Of a stretch of 64,000 nucleotides of DNA, positions 1 through 8,703 are shown piece after piece. Location: positions 434,001 to 498,000 of the forward strand of contig CP092441.1 of NCBI GenBank assembly GCA_030067835.1, written 5' to 3'. The first letter of the stretch is position 1. Each line of letters begins with the position of its first letter. The translations under genes were made by a program, and so were the position numbers. A model generated the notes under the pieces. That model was given only the letters and a program-made list of their open reading frames with translations, made no database searches and was not told where the DNA came from. This DNA is from Chakrabartyella piscis. Lineage in GTDB: Bacteria > Bacillota > Clostridia > Lachnospirales > Anaerotignaceae.

Positions 1-391
1 ATCTTTTTGCTTTAGGGTTTGTATCAGTAATTAAAAGGTGAGGGGCTTGTCACTCACGGTCTAATCGTAGGGTTTACACTATTACACTTCCTACTTCCAG
101 GGGGATATATAAGGGGGTCTTGACCACCTTATAGCGTGGCTCCACGCCTTTGCAAAGAGTGGCAGCTTTTGTTACTTTTCACTGTTGAAAAGTAAGGTAT
201 AATTTTTTCAAATCTCTAATATTTGAAAAAATTATAGACTTGAATTATTTCATACACTTCCTGCCTACTACACATTATATAAATAACATAAATGAATATC
301 TTTTTTTCCATAGTATACCACTATTTGTTAAAGACATCACATCCCTATCAAAACCTTAAGAAATTCTTTAAGAACCTTTTTCCTATATACG
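1..391. other. Intergenic region with two hairpins and a direct repeat
   Basis: No gene is supported here. The stretch holds a 7-bp-stem hairpin at 174-193 (ACTTTTC/GAAAAGT), a perfect 16-bp inverted repeat at 198-236 with a 7-nt loop, and a smaller GCGTGG/CCACGC hairpin near 134-147. Near 65-110 is a degraded piece of the TAGGG-type repeat seen elsewhere in the window. A TTAAGA direct repeat (356-361 and 368-373) lies just upstream of the promoter of the next gene. Confidence 0.6.
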
Positions 392-420
392 TTGTGATTT
401 TTGTCATAGGGTGATATACT
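392..420 (+). promoter_or_regulatory. Predicted sigma-A promoter of the AI-2E-type permease gene
   Basis: TTGTGA (392-397), a 17-nt spacer and TATACT (415-420) form a good housekeeping promoter about 40 nt before the start codon. The TTAAGA repeats at 356-373 lie upstream of the -35 and could be an activator site. Confidence 0.55.
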
Positions 421-460
421 AAATGAAATTATATTGCACATAGCCTTAGGAGGGTTTTAT

Positions 461-1630
461 ATGGATTTGAACAAAGAAAATATCAAGAAAATGAGGGGTC
501 TCATTGTATTCACCATTGTGGTTTTGATTGGTGTGTATCGCTATGAAGTGGTTTTGGATTTGGCATCTTTTGTGACAGGTGTGTTTGCACCTTTGATTGC
601 TGGATGTGCCATTGCCTTTATTTTGAGTGTACCTATGGCAAAATTTGAAAAGTTGTTTGCAAACAATAAGACTGGAAAAGCCAATCCATATGCAACACCT
701 TTGCGTTTGATTTTATCCATTTTACTGTTGACTGCCATCTTGGTTTTGGTCATTGGTGTTGTGTTGCCAGAAGTTGCAAGTACTGTTTATTCTTTGGCAA
801 ATACCCTGCCTACACAAATCGAAGCAGTGATTTTGGATGTGCAAACCAAGTTGAGTCAATATCCAGAACTTGCAGAAAACCTAGCAGAAATGAACATAAG
901 TATGTCAGAAATCAATATGAATTGGGAAAGCATTTTGAAAAGCATTGCCAGCATTATGCAAACAGCAGCAACCAGTTTTTTGAATTCCTCAATTGGTATC
1001 ATTGGCAATGTGGTCAGTGGTTTTGTTACCTTCTTTGTGGGCTTTGCTTTTGCTTGTTACATCTTGTTGCAAAAGAAAAATTTGGCTCGTCAAGGTCGCA
1101 AATTGTGCTTTGCCTATCTATCTGAAACCAAAGCAAATAGAGTGCTCTACATTTGTAGCTTGACCTATCAAACCTTTGCAAACTTTCTTGCAGGTCAATG
1201 CTTGGAAGCAGTGATCCTTGGAGCATTGTTCTTCATCTCTATGACCATTTTTGGCTTGCCATATGCCCTTTTGATTGGTGTTTTGATTGCATTTACAGCA
1301 CTGATTCCTATTTTCGGTGCATTCATTGGTTGTATCGTAGGTGCATTTTTGATTTTGACAGTAAACCCTATGCAAGCCTTGATTTTCATAGGTTGGTTCT
1401 TGATTTTGCAACAATTAGAGGGTAATCTCATCTATCCAAAAGTAGTGGGTGGTTCCGTTGGTTTGCCTTCTATTTGGGTCTTGGCAGCAGTCACTGTTGG
1501 TGGCGGTCTGTTTGGCATTATGGGCATGTTGGTGTTCATTCCATTGGTGTCTGTGTTGTATGCACTTTTAAGGGAGCAGGTTGCGTTGCGATTGGAAGAA
1601 AAGCAAATTACAGAAAGTAGTTTGGAATAG
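461..1630 (+). CDS. AI-2E family transporter (PF01594-type membrane permease)
   Basis: A polytopic membrane protein of 389 residues with about seven to eight hydrophobic segments, including an N-terminal pair, a long central soluble stretch and a C-terminal block with the PKVVG and GG-rich segments typical of the AI-2E/PerM family. Members export or exchange small molecules; only a few have been tied to autoinducer-2, so the substrate is unknown. The start at 461 is chosen because AGGAGGG lies 6 nt upstream; an in-frame TTG at 434 has no ribosome site. A promoter lies at 392-420 and the VanZ-like gene follows after 28 nt, so the two may be co-transcribed. Confidence 0.85.
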   Translation: MDLNKENIKKMRGLIVFTIVVLIGVYRYEVVLDLASFVTGVFAPLIAGCAIAFILSVPMAKFEKLFANNKTGKANPYATPLRLILSILLLTAILVLVIGVVLPEVASTVYSLANTLPTQIEAVILDVQTKLSQYPELAENLAEMNISMSEINMNWESILKSIASIMQTAATSFLNSSIGIIGNVVSGFVTFFVGFAFACYILLQKKNLARQGRKLCFAYLSETKANRVLYICSLTYQTFANFLAGQCLEAVILGALFFISMTIFGLPYALLIGVLIAFTALIPIFGAFIGCIVGAFLILTVNPMQALIFIGWFLILQQLEGNLIYPKVVGGSVGLPSIWVLAAVTVGGGLFGIMGMLVFIPLVSVLYALLREQVALRLEEKQITESSLE

Positions 1631-1658
1631 GATTGTATTGGAAAATGGGGTACCATAA

Positions 1659-2219
1659 ATGAGTGTGCAAAATATTTTACTGTATGTGGAACGTGCTTTT
1701 TATTTTGCAGTGGTTGTAGGTGCGATTTGGACAGGGATATACTTTTTTCTGTATCACAAAAAACGAAACAATATCCCATGGTTTCTTTGTATTTTGGTAT
1801 GGGTATGCTATTTGTCTGCATTGGTACAAATCACTGTAATTCGAGATTTTACAACCTTTTTTACAATAGATATGGATGCTTATTCTTTGGTGAGTATACA
1901 ACCCATTCCACTGAAAACTACCATAGAAGCAGCAACTTTAGGGCTGTATTCCCTTGTGTATCATACAATTGGAAATATGGTTTGGTTTTTGCCATTTGGT
2001 TTTTTGGCACCCATTGTATATCCTAAGATATCCATGAAAAAAGTAGTTTGTTTTGCAGGTCTTATGTCCATAGGGATTGAAATTTTGCAGTTTGTTTGTC
2101 AAAGTGGCATCAGTGATATAGATGATACCATACTCAATGTTTTTGGTGCGATGGTTGGATATTTGGGGTATGTTACAATTGGACATGTTGTACAAAGTAA
2201 AAGAAAAATAGAGTCATAA
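1659..2219 (+). CDS. VanZ-like family membrane protein
   Basis: A 186-residue membrane protein with five predicted hydrophobic segments. The pattern near residues 100-165 (GNMVWFLPFGFLAP, then a short loop, a helix with E..Q and a SDIDD-type motif before the last helix) matches the VanZ-like domain. VanZ gives low-level teicoplanin resistance in enterococci, but most chromosomal homologues are uncharacterised and are probably cell-envelope proteins. The ribosome site (GGGG) is weak, and the short gap after the upstream permease suggests translation from the same transcript. A two-way terminator follows. Confidence 0.8.
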   Translation: MSVQNILLYVERAFYFAVVVGAIWTGIYFFLYHKKRNNIPWFLCILVWVCYLSALVQITVIRDFTTFFTIDMDAYSLVSIQPIPLKTTIEAATLGLYSLVYHTIGNMVWFLPFGFLAPIVYPKISMKKVVCFAGLMSIGIEILQFVCQSGISDIDDTILNVFGAMVGYLGYVTIGHVVQSKRKIES

Positions 2220-2223
2220 AAAA

Positions 2224-2246
2224 GGGGTATGCGTGAGCATACCTCT
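2224..2246. terminator. Bidirectional rho-independent terminator
   Basis: GGGTATGC, a 4-nt loop and GCATACC form a stem between two convergent genes. An A-run on the left gives a good T-run for the minus-strand prpE transcript; the plus-strand tail (TCTTTG) is weaker. Confidence 0.65.
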
Positions 2247-2264
2247 TTGTACATTTGAATCATT

Positions 2265-3047
2265 TTAAAAATCAGATGTTCCTTTATATACTGCATAAGC
2301 AGTGCCTTCTACTTGCACAATTTCCTTTTCTGGATATCGAAATGCAGTCAAAGCACCACCATAAACACAACCTTGGTCAATATCAATGGTTTGGTTCACC
2401 ACAACAGCATCACGCACCACAGTATGTCCATATACCACAAAGGCATCGCCTTGATACAATGCACCCCAATCCAAACGATGAGGTCTACCATGTTCGTTGA
2501 CTTCGCCAGTGGTTTCACCATACAAGCAAACAGCACGAATTTTATTGGAGAAATGTCCAATGGATTCAGCAGGCAAGCCACCATGTACCACAGCCAATTT
2601 CTTTTTGTCCAACAAAAGATAGTAACATTGGCTTTCGTAACAAGTCATGTATCTTTGACGAAAAGCACGTTGATCATCCTTGGAAAGTGCTTCATATTCC
2701 GATAGGGTACACTCCATATCCTTGGAAATATGCACCTTGTTTCCTAGAAAATAACGATATAATTTATTGCAGTGGTTGCCATGAATCCAATGTGCACCAG
2801 CATATGCAATGTGATCCATCCAAAAGTAAATGCACTGTAGATTTTTGGGTCCTTTGTCTGCCAAATCCCCAACGGAAATCAATTTTCTGCCTTCAGGATG
2901 TATGTAAAGTCCGTTTTTGTTTTCATATCCCAATTTTGTAACAAGGGCAATCAATTCGTCATAACAGCCATGTATGTCGCCAATGATATCAAACTGATTG
3001 TTCTTAAATTCCAGAATACGAAAGTTACGTTCTCTGCTTTTGTTCAT
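2265..3047 (-). CDS. prpE: PrpE-like bis(5'-nucleosyl)-tetraphosphatase / metallophosphoesterase
   Basis: A calcineurin-like metallophosphoesterase of 260 residues. Metal-binding motifs appear in order: GDIHG, GDLADKGP, GNHC followed by NKLYRY, VHGGLPA and YGHT. The GNHCNKLYRY form, with Cys after His instead of the usual Asp, together with the overall layout matches my recollection of Bacillus PrpE, which cleaves diadenosine tetraphosphate symmetrically and acts in spore germination. Start 3047 is preferred over the adjacent ATG at 3050 because it is 5 nt from the G-run of the ribosome site. The gene ends against a shared terminator with the VanZ-like gene. Confidence 0.82.
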   Translation of the reverse strand: MNKSRERNFRILEFKNNQFDIIGDIHGCYDELIALVTKLGYENKNGLYIHPEGRKLISVGDLADKGPKNLQCIYFWMDHIAYAGAHWIHGNHCNKLYRYFLGNKVHISKDMECTLSEYEALSKDDQRAFRQRYMTCYESQCYYLLLDKKKLAVVHGGLPAESIGHFSNKIRAVCLYGETTGEVNEHGRPHRLDWGALYQGDAFVVYGHTVVRDAVVVNQTIDIDQGCVYGGALTAFRYPEKEIVQVEGTAYAVYKGTSDF

Positions 3048-3185
3048 CATATCCCCCTTTCTGATAATTTTGGTCATTTGCATCTATCATATCATAAATT
3101 TACAGAAAAGTGGTGAATTTTTTTGGAACTTTCTTGTGAATTGCAACATATAGTTGTAAAAATGAGAAAAAAAGGTGATGTGTAT

Positions 3186-3440
3186 ATGTACCAAGATCGT
3201 AGAAATGTGGGCAGACAAACCCAGTTTACACAAGGATATCCCAGACAAGTGATGCCAGAAAAGCAAGAAGAATGCAAAGAAATGGAACCAGAAGTGGAAT
3301 TGAAAGCCAAAGAATGTGATTGTGACTGCGATTGTAGTTGCAACAGCAACTGTGGATGTAATGCAGAGTGTGATACAGGTTGTGGCAATGGAAATAGTGG
3401 ACTTTTGTTGTTGGTGTTATTGCTTTTGTTTTGGAATTGA
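3186..3440 (+). CDS. Small Cys-rich protein with hydrophobic C-terminal tail
   Basis: An 84-residue protein with no family I recognise. Residues 1-45 are polar and charged. Residues 46-72 hold ten cysteines in closely spaced CxC and CxxxC patterns (ECDCDCDCSCNSNCGC), and the last ten or so residues are almost all Leu/Val/Phe, a likely tail anchor. Such a layout could bind metal or form disulfides at the membrane or spore surface; this is inference. The start at 3186 has AAAGGTGATG upstream; in-frame starts at 3123 and 3162 have poorer sites. Confidence 0.6.
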   Translation: MYQDRRNVGRQTQFTQGYPRQVMPEKQEECKEMEPEVELKAKECDCDCDCSCNSNCGCNAECDTGCGNGNSGLLLLVLLLLFWN

Positions 3441-3452
3441 TGCAATCAAAAA

Positions 3453-3533
3453 GGAGCGATGAGGGCATCGCTCCCTACAAAGGTTGAAATATTGATGTTT
3501 GTATTTTGTAGGGTGGATTCCATATCCACCCGT
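3453..3533. repeat. Pair of modular hairpin repeats, tail-to-tail
   Basis: A minus-oriented copy (3453-3479) has GGAGCGAT/ATCGCTCC arms and ends in CCCTACA. A plus-oriented copy (3507-3533) begins TGTAGGG, has GGTGGAT/ATCCACC arms and ends CCCGT. The boxes match the rest of the family in the window while the arms differ. Confidence 0.7.
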
Positions 3534-3552
3534 AATCTTATATGAATGTATT

Positions 3553-4056
3553 TTAAAAACTTTGTACATCTTGGTTTTCATAACAAACAAATGCATACAA
3601 AACACCATCTTCTTCCAAAACTTTACCCGTATCCACAACAGACCAATTTGCATCCACATCCAAATTTGGGAAGTGGGTATCGGCTGGATAAGCTGCTTGT
3701 ATTTTGGTGATATATGCACGCTTACAATGGGGCAACAATTGTTTGTAAATGGATCCACCACCAATGACAAAAATGGTTTCATCTGCAAATTTGGAAAGCA
3801 CTTCAGGCAATTCTTCCAAACCATAACAAAGGGTGACACCTTCAGCAACATAGTCTTTGTTTTGCGTCAATACAATGTGTTCTCTTTTGGGCAATGGTTT
3901 TTTGTTTGGGAAGGATTCCAAGGTTTTTCTACCCAAAACCAAAACATTTCCTGTGGTCATTTCACGAAAACGCTTCAAATCTCCTTTGATGGGACGCAAC
4001 AAATCCCCATCTCGACCAATACCCCAATTTGCATCCACTGCAACAATCAAATCCAT
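3553..4056 (-). CDS. folA: Dihydrofolate reductase
   Basis: A 167-residue protein of normal DHFR length that reduces dihydrofolate to tetrahydrofolate with NADPH. It shows the N-terminal IVAVDANWGIGRDGDL motif, the LGRKTLESF cofactor segment and the FVIGGGSIYKQLLP motif before the C-terminal strands. The start at 4056 has AAGGAGG 7 nt upstream. It sits 10 nt after thyA on the same strand, a common pairing because thymidylate synthase makes the dihydrofolate that DHFR recycles. Confidence 0.95.
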   Translation of the reverse strand: MDLIVAVDANWGIGRDGDLLRPIKGDLKRFREMTTGNVLVLGRKTLESFPNKKPLPKREHIVLTQNKDYVAEGVTLCYGLEELPEVLSKFADETIFVIGGGSIYKQLLPHCKRAYITKIQAAYPADTHFPNLDVDANWSVVDTGKVLEEDGVLYAFVCYENQDVQSF

Positions 4057-4066
4057 AAAATCCTCC

Positions 4067-4897
4067 TTATACCGCAACAGGCACACGTCCAATAGGAGCA
4101 CCATGTTGATAGTCTTCCACAATGAAATCGTCTACTGTAAATTCATAGAAATTGGTTACATCTGGGTTGAGACGTACCTTTGGTGCAGGCATAGACTCTC
4201 TTGCAATCAAATCTTTGATGATATCCACGTGGCGATCGTAAATGTGCATATCGCTGATGACATGAATCAATTCACCAGCTTGCAAGCCAGATGCTTGTGC
4301 AAACATCATGAGGAGTGCAGAATATTGCACCACATTCCAGTTGTTGGCAGCCAATGTATCTTGAGAACGTTGGTTCAAAATTGCATTTAAAGTATCACCA
4401 ACCACATTGAAAGTCATGCTATAGGCACATGGTTCCAAACCCATTTCAGACAAATCAGCAAAGTTATAAATATTGGTCATAATGCGACGAGAATAAGGTG
4501 TGTGCTTCAGTTGCCACAACACATTATCCACCTGATCCATTTTACCATGTTTGAAGTCATATTCCACAGCCAATTGGTATCCATATGCTTTGCCAATGGA
4601 GCCATCTGCATCTGCCCAAGAATCCCAAATTTTACTGTTCAAATCGTTGATGTTATTGGATTTCTTTTGCCAAATCCAAAGAATTTCATCAATGGCTGCT
4701 TTCCAATTGGTGCCACGCAATGTGAGCAGTGGAAACTCCTCTTGTAAGTTGTAGCGGTTCACAACACCAAAGGTTTTGATGGTGTAGGCAGAAGTACCAT
4801 CTTCCCATTTGGGACGTACCTTTTCTTGTTCTGTGGACATGCCATGTTCCAATATTTGTTTGCAATTTGCAATGAATACTGCGTCTGCTTTGCTCAT
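4067..4897 (-). CDS. thyA: Thymidylate synthase (ThyA type)
   Basis: A 276-residue folate-dependent thymidylate synthase converting dUMP to dTMP using methylene-tetrahydrofolate. The catalytic Cys is in EPCAYS (about Cys157), followed by the QRSQD phosphate/dUMP motif (176-180), N-rich NNWNVVQYS and the C-terminal YQHGAPIGRVPVAV. Start 4897 is preceded by AGGAGG; the long upstream in-frame extension has no ribosome site. A TATAAT-like -10 lies on this strand at 4995-5000. With folA downstream this is a dTMP-synthesis operon. Confidence 0.95.
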   Translation of the reverse strand: MSKADAVFIANCKQILEHGMSTEQEKVRPKWEDGTSAYTIKTFGVVNRYNLQEEFPLLTLRGTNWKAAIDEILWIWQKKSNNINDLNSKIWDSWADADGSIGKAYGYQLAVEYDFKHGKMDQVDNVLWQLKHTPYSRRIMTNIYNFADLSEMGLEPCAYSMTFNVVGDTLNAILNQRSQDTLAANNWNVVQYSALLMMFAQASGLQAGELIHVISDMHIYDRHVDIIKDLIARESMPAPKVRLNPDVTNFYEFTVDDFIVEDYQHGAPIGRVPVAV

Positions 4898-4958
4898 GTT
4901 GACTCCTCCTGGTTCTATAGTGATTGTTTTTATATTTGATGTTGATGTTATATGGAAA

Positions 4959-4984
4959 CGGTTGATTCGTGAATCAACCCTATA
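4959..4984 (-). repeat. Degenerate modular hairpin repeat
   Basis: CGGTTGATTC, a 2-nt loop, GAATCAACC and a decayed CCCTATA box in the 449-nt gap between thyA and the LysM gene. The arm sequence recurs at 8487-8513. The rest of the gap is AT-rich with promoters for both divergent genes. Confidence 0.6.
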
Positions 4985-5239
4985 CTTTTTGTCTATTATA
5001 CCATACTTCCAAAAGATTGCTAGACTTTGTTTTTGTACAAGTTTCACTTTTCCAGTAGAATCAAGGCTTTTTGCATAAATTTACAAAAATTATCCATACT
5101 AATTGCAAATGCAAATATGTGCTATTTGAAAAAATATAGCAAAATTATTTTTTTCATTATATTTAGGTAGAAAGTATATGGAAAAATATAAAAAATCTTA
5201 TTTTTTTCTGAATTATTTCAGAAACAGACCCATGTGTTG

Positions 5240-5268
5240 TTGACACTTAGTGTGGAAAAATGTAAAAT
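5240..5268 (+). promoter_or_regulatory. Predicted sigma-A promoter of the LysM gene
   Basis: TTGACA (5240-5245), a 17-nt spacer and TAAAAT (5263-5268), about 75 nt before the start codon. Confidence 0.6.
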
Positions 5269-5346
5269 AATACAATAAAGGTAATTTGTACATTGGGGAA
5301 GTTTGTAAAATAAATAAAATTAGAATATCTTGTGGAGGTATATAAT

Positions 5347-6471
5347 ATGATGGATGATAGAACAGGGAATGTCAATTCAAATTCAGTTGCTCGCAGAACC
5401 AGCAGAGCAAGGGAAGTTGGGCAATATACAGAACCAGGTGAAATTTCCGATGAAGTGAAAGCATATTTGGATCAAACACATCCTTTGCGTCAAAATCGTG
5501 AAGCACAAGGGCGTGTGCCTCAAGGTCGTGAATCTCAAGGGCGTGTGCCACAAAATCGTGATTCCTATGTGAATCGCAGCTCCCAAAGAGAAGATGTGGA
5601 AGAAGTGCGTGAAGCAAGAATGCAAAGAGTGGGTTCTGAAATCGAAGGTATCAAAAGACAACCACAACAAGAAGGCGAACCTACAAGATACGTTTCCAGA
5701 CGTGCAAGAAATATGAGTGAAGAACCACAAGAATTGATCATCAACAGAAATCCACAAAGTGTGCCTTCTATTGACGAGTTTGATAGTAGAGTACCTTATG
5801 TCAGTGTGATGCCACCAAGAAAGAAAACACGCACCATGGAAGATGTGGGTAGCCAAACAGCACCACCACAAAGACGTCCACAAAGAAAACCAGAAGAAGC
5901 ACAACGTTTCGATGGTGCACCACAAAGACGTCCAGCACCACAAAGAGAACCAGAACGTTCCAAACAAGAACATTTGGATCGTTTGTATAGCGATTATGAT
6001 GATGAAGATGAAGGCAGAATGGGTAAAATCTTGATTGTTGTGGCAATTGTTGCAGTGATTTTGATTGCATTTTTGATGTATCGCAACATCAGTACTTCTG
6101 CACAATTGGAAGAATTGCAAGCACAAGTGACACAATCAGAAGACATTACTGTAAAATACGAAGAATTGCAATTGGAAAATATGCGTTTGCAAGAAGAAAT
6201 TGAATCTTTGCAAAATCCAGTGATTACAATGCCAGAAGAAGATTTGGGTGAAGCTGGTGAAGTGACAAATGTTGGTGGTGGCAGCAGCAGTAGTAGCAGC
6301 TCTTCCTTGACAAGTGGGGATTCCTACACAGTTGTCAGTGGCGATAGTTTCTGGGCAATTGCAACCAAAGTATATGGTGATGGCACCAGATATGCTGAAA
6401 TTTTGTCTGCAAATGGTATGACAGAAAACGATGCTTTGAGCGTTGGTCAAGTATTGACCATTCCTAGATAA
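5347..6471 (+). CDS. LysM-domain membrane protein with coiled coil
   Basis: A 374-residue single-pass protein. The first about 220 residues are a charged, Gln/Arg/Pro-rich cytoplasmic region with imperfect QGRVPQ-type and RRPQRKPEE repeats. One membrane helix ([20 protein letters not shown], about 228-247) is followed by a short coiled coil ([12 protein letters not shown] onward), a Gly/Ser linker and a C-terminal LysM peptidoglycan-binding domain ([20 protein letters not shown] to VLTIPR). The topology predicts attachment to the wall from the membrane, with a large intracellular tail that could bind a cell-shape or division partner. Start 5347 is 8 nt after GGAGG. Its last codons are part of a repeat that runs on to rho. 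Confidence 0.8.
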   Translation: MMDDRTGNVNSNSVARRTSRAREVGQYTEPGEISDEVKAYLDQTHPLRQNREAQGRVPQGRESQGRVPQNRDSYVNRSSQREDVEEVREARMQRVGSEIEGIKRQPQQEGEPTRYVSRRARNMSEEPQELIINRNPQSVPSIDEFDSRVPYVSVMPPRKKTRTMEDVGSQTAPPQRRPQRKPEEAQRFDGAPQRRPAPQREPERSKQEHLDRLYSDYDDEDEGRMGKILIVVAIVAVILIAFLMYRNISTSAQLEELQAQVTQSEDITVKYEELQLENMRLQEEIESLQNPVITMPEEDLGEAGEVTNVGGGSSSSSSSSLTSGDSYTVVSGDSFWAIATKVYGDGTRYAEILSANGMTENDALSVGQVLTIPR

Positions 6472-6532
6472 AGAATTGAAAATTCCTAGAAAAGAATTGA
6501 AAATTCCTAGAAAAGAATTGAAAATTCCTAGA
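6460..6532 (+). repeat. Short tandem repeat bridging the LysM gene and rho
   Basis: The 9-mer ATTCCTAGA occurs four times, at 6460, 6482, 6503 and 6524. The last three are spaced by 21 nt and the first by 22 nt. The extra T in the first unit makes the TAA stop of the LysM gene; without it the frame would run as repeated KIPRKEL heptads into the rho start. Confidence 0.85.
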
Positions 6533-6553
6533 AAACAAGATAGGAGCAACAGA

Positions 6554-7948
6554 ATGATAGATTTGCAAAGTAAAACATTGGTGGAGTTGCGTGAAATTGC
6601 AAAGAACATGGGTCTCAAATCTGTAAGTGTGTTCAAAAAAGGCGAATTGATTGCTTACATTGAACGTCATGAAAAAGAGCAAGAAGCCCAAAAAGCAGCA
6701 GCAACACCAGTAGAAGAAGTGGTGGAAAAGCCAGTACCACCAATTGAAAAACCAGTGGCTCAGATAGAAAAATCAGTGAAACCCACCAAAGAAAGTTTGA
6801 TGGAAGCTGGCGAAGTGGGTGAAGGTATTTTGGAAGTGATGGCAGATGGATTTGGCTTTTTGCGAGCACAAAACTTTTTGCCAGGTACAGGCGATATTTA
6901 TGTATCCCCATCACAAATCAGAAGATTTCGCTTGAAAACAGGGGATAGTGTCAAAGGTTCCATTCGTGTAGCACGTGAAAATGAAAAATTTGGTGCGTTG
7001 TTATTCGTAAAATCTGTCAATGGCGATCATCCAGAACAAGTGGTGAAACGTCCCAATTTTGAGGACTTGACACCTATTTACCCAGAAGAAAAAATCAAAT
7101 TGGAAACCACCAGAGAAGAATTGTCTGGTAGAATCATAGATTTGTGTGCACCAATGGGCAAAGGGCAACGTGGTATGATTGTGGCACCACCAAAGGTTGG
7201 GAAAACAGTCCTTTTGACAGAAATGGCAAATGCGATTACCAAAAATCACAAAGAAGTCCATTTGATTGTACTTTTGATTGATGAAAGACCAGAAGAAGTG
7301 ACAGATATTCAACGTTCCATTGAAGGAGAAAATGTAGAAATCGTATATTCCACCTTTGATGAACAACCAGAACACCACAAACGAGTGACAGAAATGGTGC
7401 TGGAACGTGCAAAACGTATGGTGGAACAGGGAAAAGACCTTGTCATTTTGTTGGATAGTTTGACACGTTTGGCAAGAGCCTATAACTTGACCATACCACC
7501 AAGTGGCAGAACTTTGTCAGGTGGATTGGATCCAGCAGCGTTGTACATGCCCAAAAAATTCTTTGGTGCTGCCAGAAATATTGAAAATGGTGGTAGCTTG
7601 ACTATTTTGGCAACTGCTTTGGTGGATACAGGTAGCAAGATGGATGAAGTTATTTTTGAAGAGTTCAAAGGTACTGGAAATATGGAATTGGTTTTGGACA
7701 GAAAGTTATCTGAACGCAGAATTTTCCCAGCAGTGAATATCATCAAATCGGGCACCAGACGAGAAGAAAAATTGCTCACAGAAAAAGAGCTGGAGTGTAA
7801 TTATATTTTGCGACGTATGTCCTCATCTCTCAGCCAAATGGAAATGATTGAAGGGTTCTATGATTTGATGCGCAAAAGCAAAACAAATGAGGAGTTTATG
7901 GAGCGTTTGCCAGTATTGGAAAAGGCTCGTGGACTTTTGGATAAATAA
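6554..7948 (+). CDS. rho: Transcription termination factor Rho
   Basis: A 464-residue RNA-dependent ATPase that ends transcription. It has an N-terminal SAP-like Rho_N region (about 1-40), a charged linker, the cold-shock-like RNA-binding domain ([16 protein letters not shown], about 89-140), Walker A APPKVGKT (211-218), Walker B VILLDS (Asp about 301) and the [21 protein letters not shown] loop. Start 6554 is 7 nt after AGGAG; an in-frame TTG at 6476 would add repeated KIPRKEL heptads and is not favoured. It heads a rho-rpmE-yqhQ-prmC-prfA block that is common in Clostridia. Confidence 0.96.
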   Translation: MIDLQSKTLVELREIAKNMGLKSVSVFKKGELIAYIERHEKEQEAQKAAATPVEEVVEKPVPPIEKPVAQIEKSVKPTKESLMEAGEVGEGILEVMADGFGFLRAQNFLPGTGDIYVSPSQIRRFRLKTGDSVKGSIRVARENEKFGALLFVKSVNGDHPEQVVKRPNFEDLTPIYPEEKIKLETTREELSGRIIDLCAPMGKGQRGMIVAPPKVGKTVLLTEMANAITKNHKEVHLIVLLIDERPEEVTDIQRSIEGENVEIVYSTFDEQPEHHKRVTEMVLERAKRMVEQGKDLVILLDSLTRLARAYNLTIPPSGRTLSGGLDPAALYMPKKFFGAARNIENGGSLTILATALVDTGSKMDEVIFEEFKGTGNMELVLDRKLSERRIFPAVNIIKSGTRREEKLLTEKELECNYILRRMSSSLSQMEMIEGFYDLMRKSKTNEEFMERLPVLEKARGLLDK

Positions 7949-7991
7949 GGCGATTTCTTTGGAAAAACCGTAGAAAAAACACGAATTGTTA

Positions 7992-8020
7992 TTGCAATGC
8001 TGTGTGATGTATGGTAATAT
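7992..8020 (+). promoter_or_regulatory. Predicted promoter of rpmE
   Basis: TTGCAA (7992-7997), a 17-nt spacer and TAATAT (8015-8020), between rho and rpmE. Confidence 0.5.
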
Positions 8021-8084
8021 ATTGATGTTGTCTGTAAATAACATGATTATTGATCAACAAATCTAAAGAATGAGGTGAAAAAGC

Positions 8085-8288
8085 ATGAGAGAAGGTATCC
8101 ATCCACAATACAACCAAGTAACAGTAAGATGTAACTGTGGTAATGAATTTGTAACAGGTTCTACAAACCAAGAAATCAAAGTAGAAGTTTGCTCCAAATG
8201 CCATCCTTTCTACACAGGTAGTCAAAAACTCCTTTTGGAAGCAGGCGGACGTGTGGAAAAATTCAACAAAAAATACGGCAGAAAATAA
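8085..8288 (+). CDS. rpmE: Ribosomal protein L31 (zinc-binding form)
   Basis: A 67-residue large-subunit ribosomal protein. It carries cysteines in VRCNCGNEF and [13 protein letters not shown], so it is the zinc-ribbon (C+) form rather than the zinc-free paralogue induced under zinc shortage. The start has GAGGTG upstream. It has its own promoter and is followed by a strong terminator. Confidence 0.96.
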   Translation: MREGIHPQYNQVTVRCNCGNEFVTGSTNQEIKVEVCSKCHPFYTGSQKLLLEAGGRVEKFNKKYGRK

Positions 8289-8298
8289 TTTTGACTGC

Positions 8299-8332
8299 AA
8301 AAGGGTTGGGGCATATGTCCCGCCCTTTTTTT
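8299..8332 (+). terminator. Rho-independent terminator after rpmE
   Basis: A GC-rich stem (AAGGGTTGGGG pairing with TCCCGCCCTT) followed by seven T residues, 10 nt after the rpmE stop. Confidence 0.85.
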
Positions 8333-8394
8333 CGCAATATGGTAAAAATAATTGCCCTATTGCCAAAGAAAGGGATAAAGACAAGGTCAAAAGA

Positions 8395-8617
8395 TTAAGA
8401 CCGACGGGACTCTGTCCCATCCACCCTGCAAGCGTGCGACGCTTGACCCGTTATAAAAGATGGGCTAAAGGCGAATCGCAAGTGCGTGTAGGGTTGATTC
8501 ACGAATCAACCGCAACAAGAAATGGAAATAAGCAATGGTAAGAGTGATGGCTTCTATTGCTGAAATATAACGATATGAAATAATGAATTTCGTAGGGGTG
8601 GGTCTTGACCCAACCGC
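8395..8617 (+). repeat. Cluster of modular hairpin repeats between rpmE and yqhQ
   Basis: This 415-nt gap has no gene. It contains a GGGACtctGTCCC hairpin, a piece with AAGCGT/ACGCTT arms and a GACCCG end (also at about 10550), and two family copies: TGTAGGG with TTGATTC/GAATCAA arms (8487-8513) and CGTAGGGG with TGGGTC/GACCCA arms (8591-8617). Both end CCGC rather than CCGT. Confidence 0.65.
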
Positions 8618-8703
8618 AATCACCAATGGAAAGCAATTGTAGGCGGTGGCTTTGCTTGCAAAGTGATGACAGAGTCCCAAGGTCTTAAAAGGAGGGTACA
8701 CAA

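Noticed and set aside
2800..2830. Apparent loss of an active-site residue in PrpE (GNHC instead of GNHD)
   Set aside because: GNHCNKLYRY is, as far as I recall, the normal sequence in Bacillus PrpE, so this is a family feature.
6476..6553. N-terminal extension of Rho made of KIPRKEL heptads
   Set aside because: The TTG start has no ribosome site, and AGGAG 7 nt before 6554 with a standard Rho N-terminus favours the shorter form.
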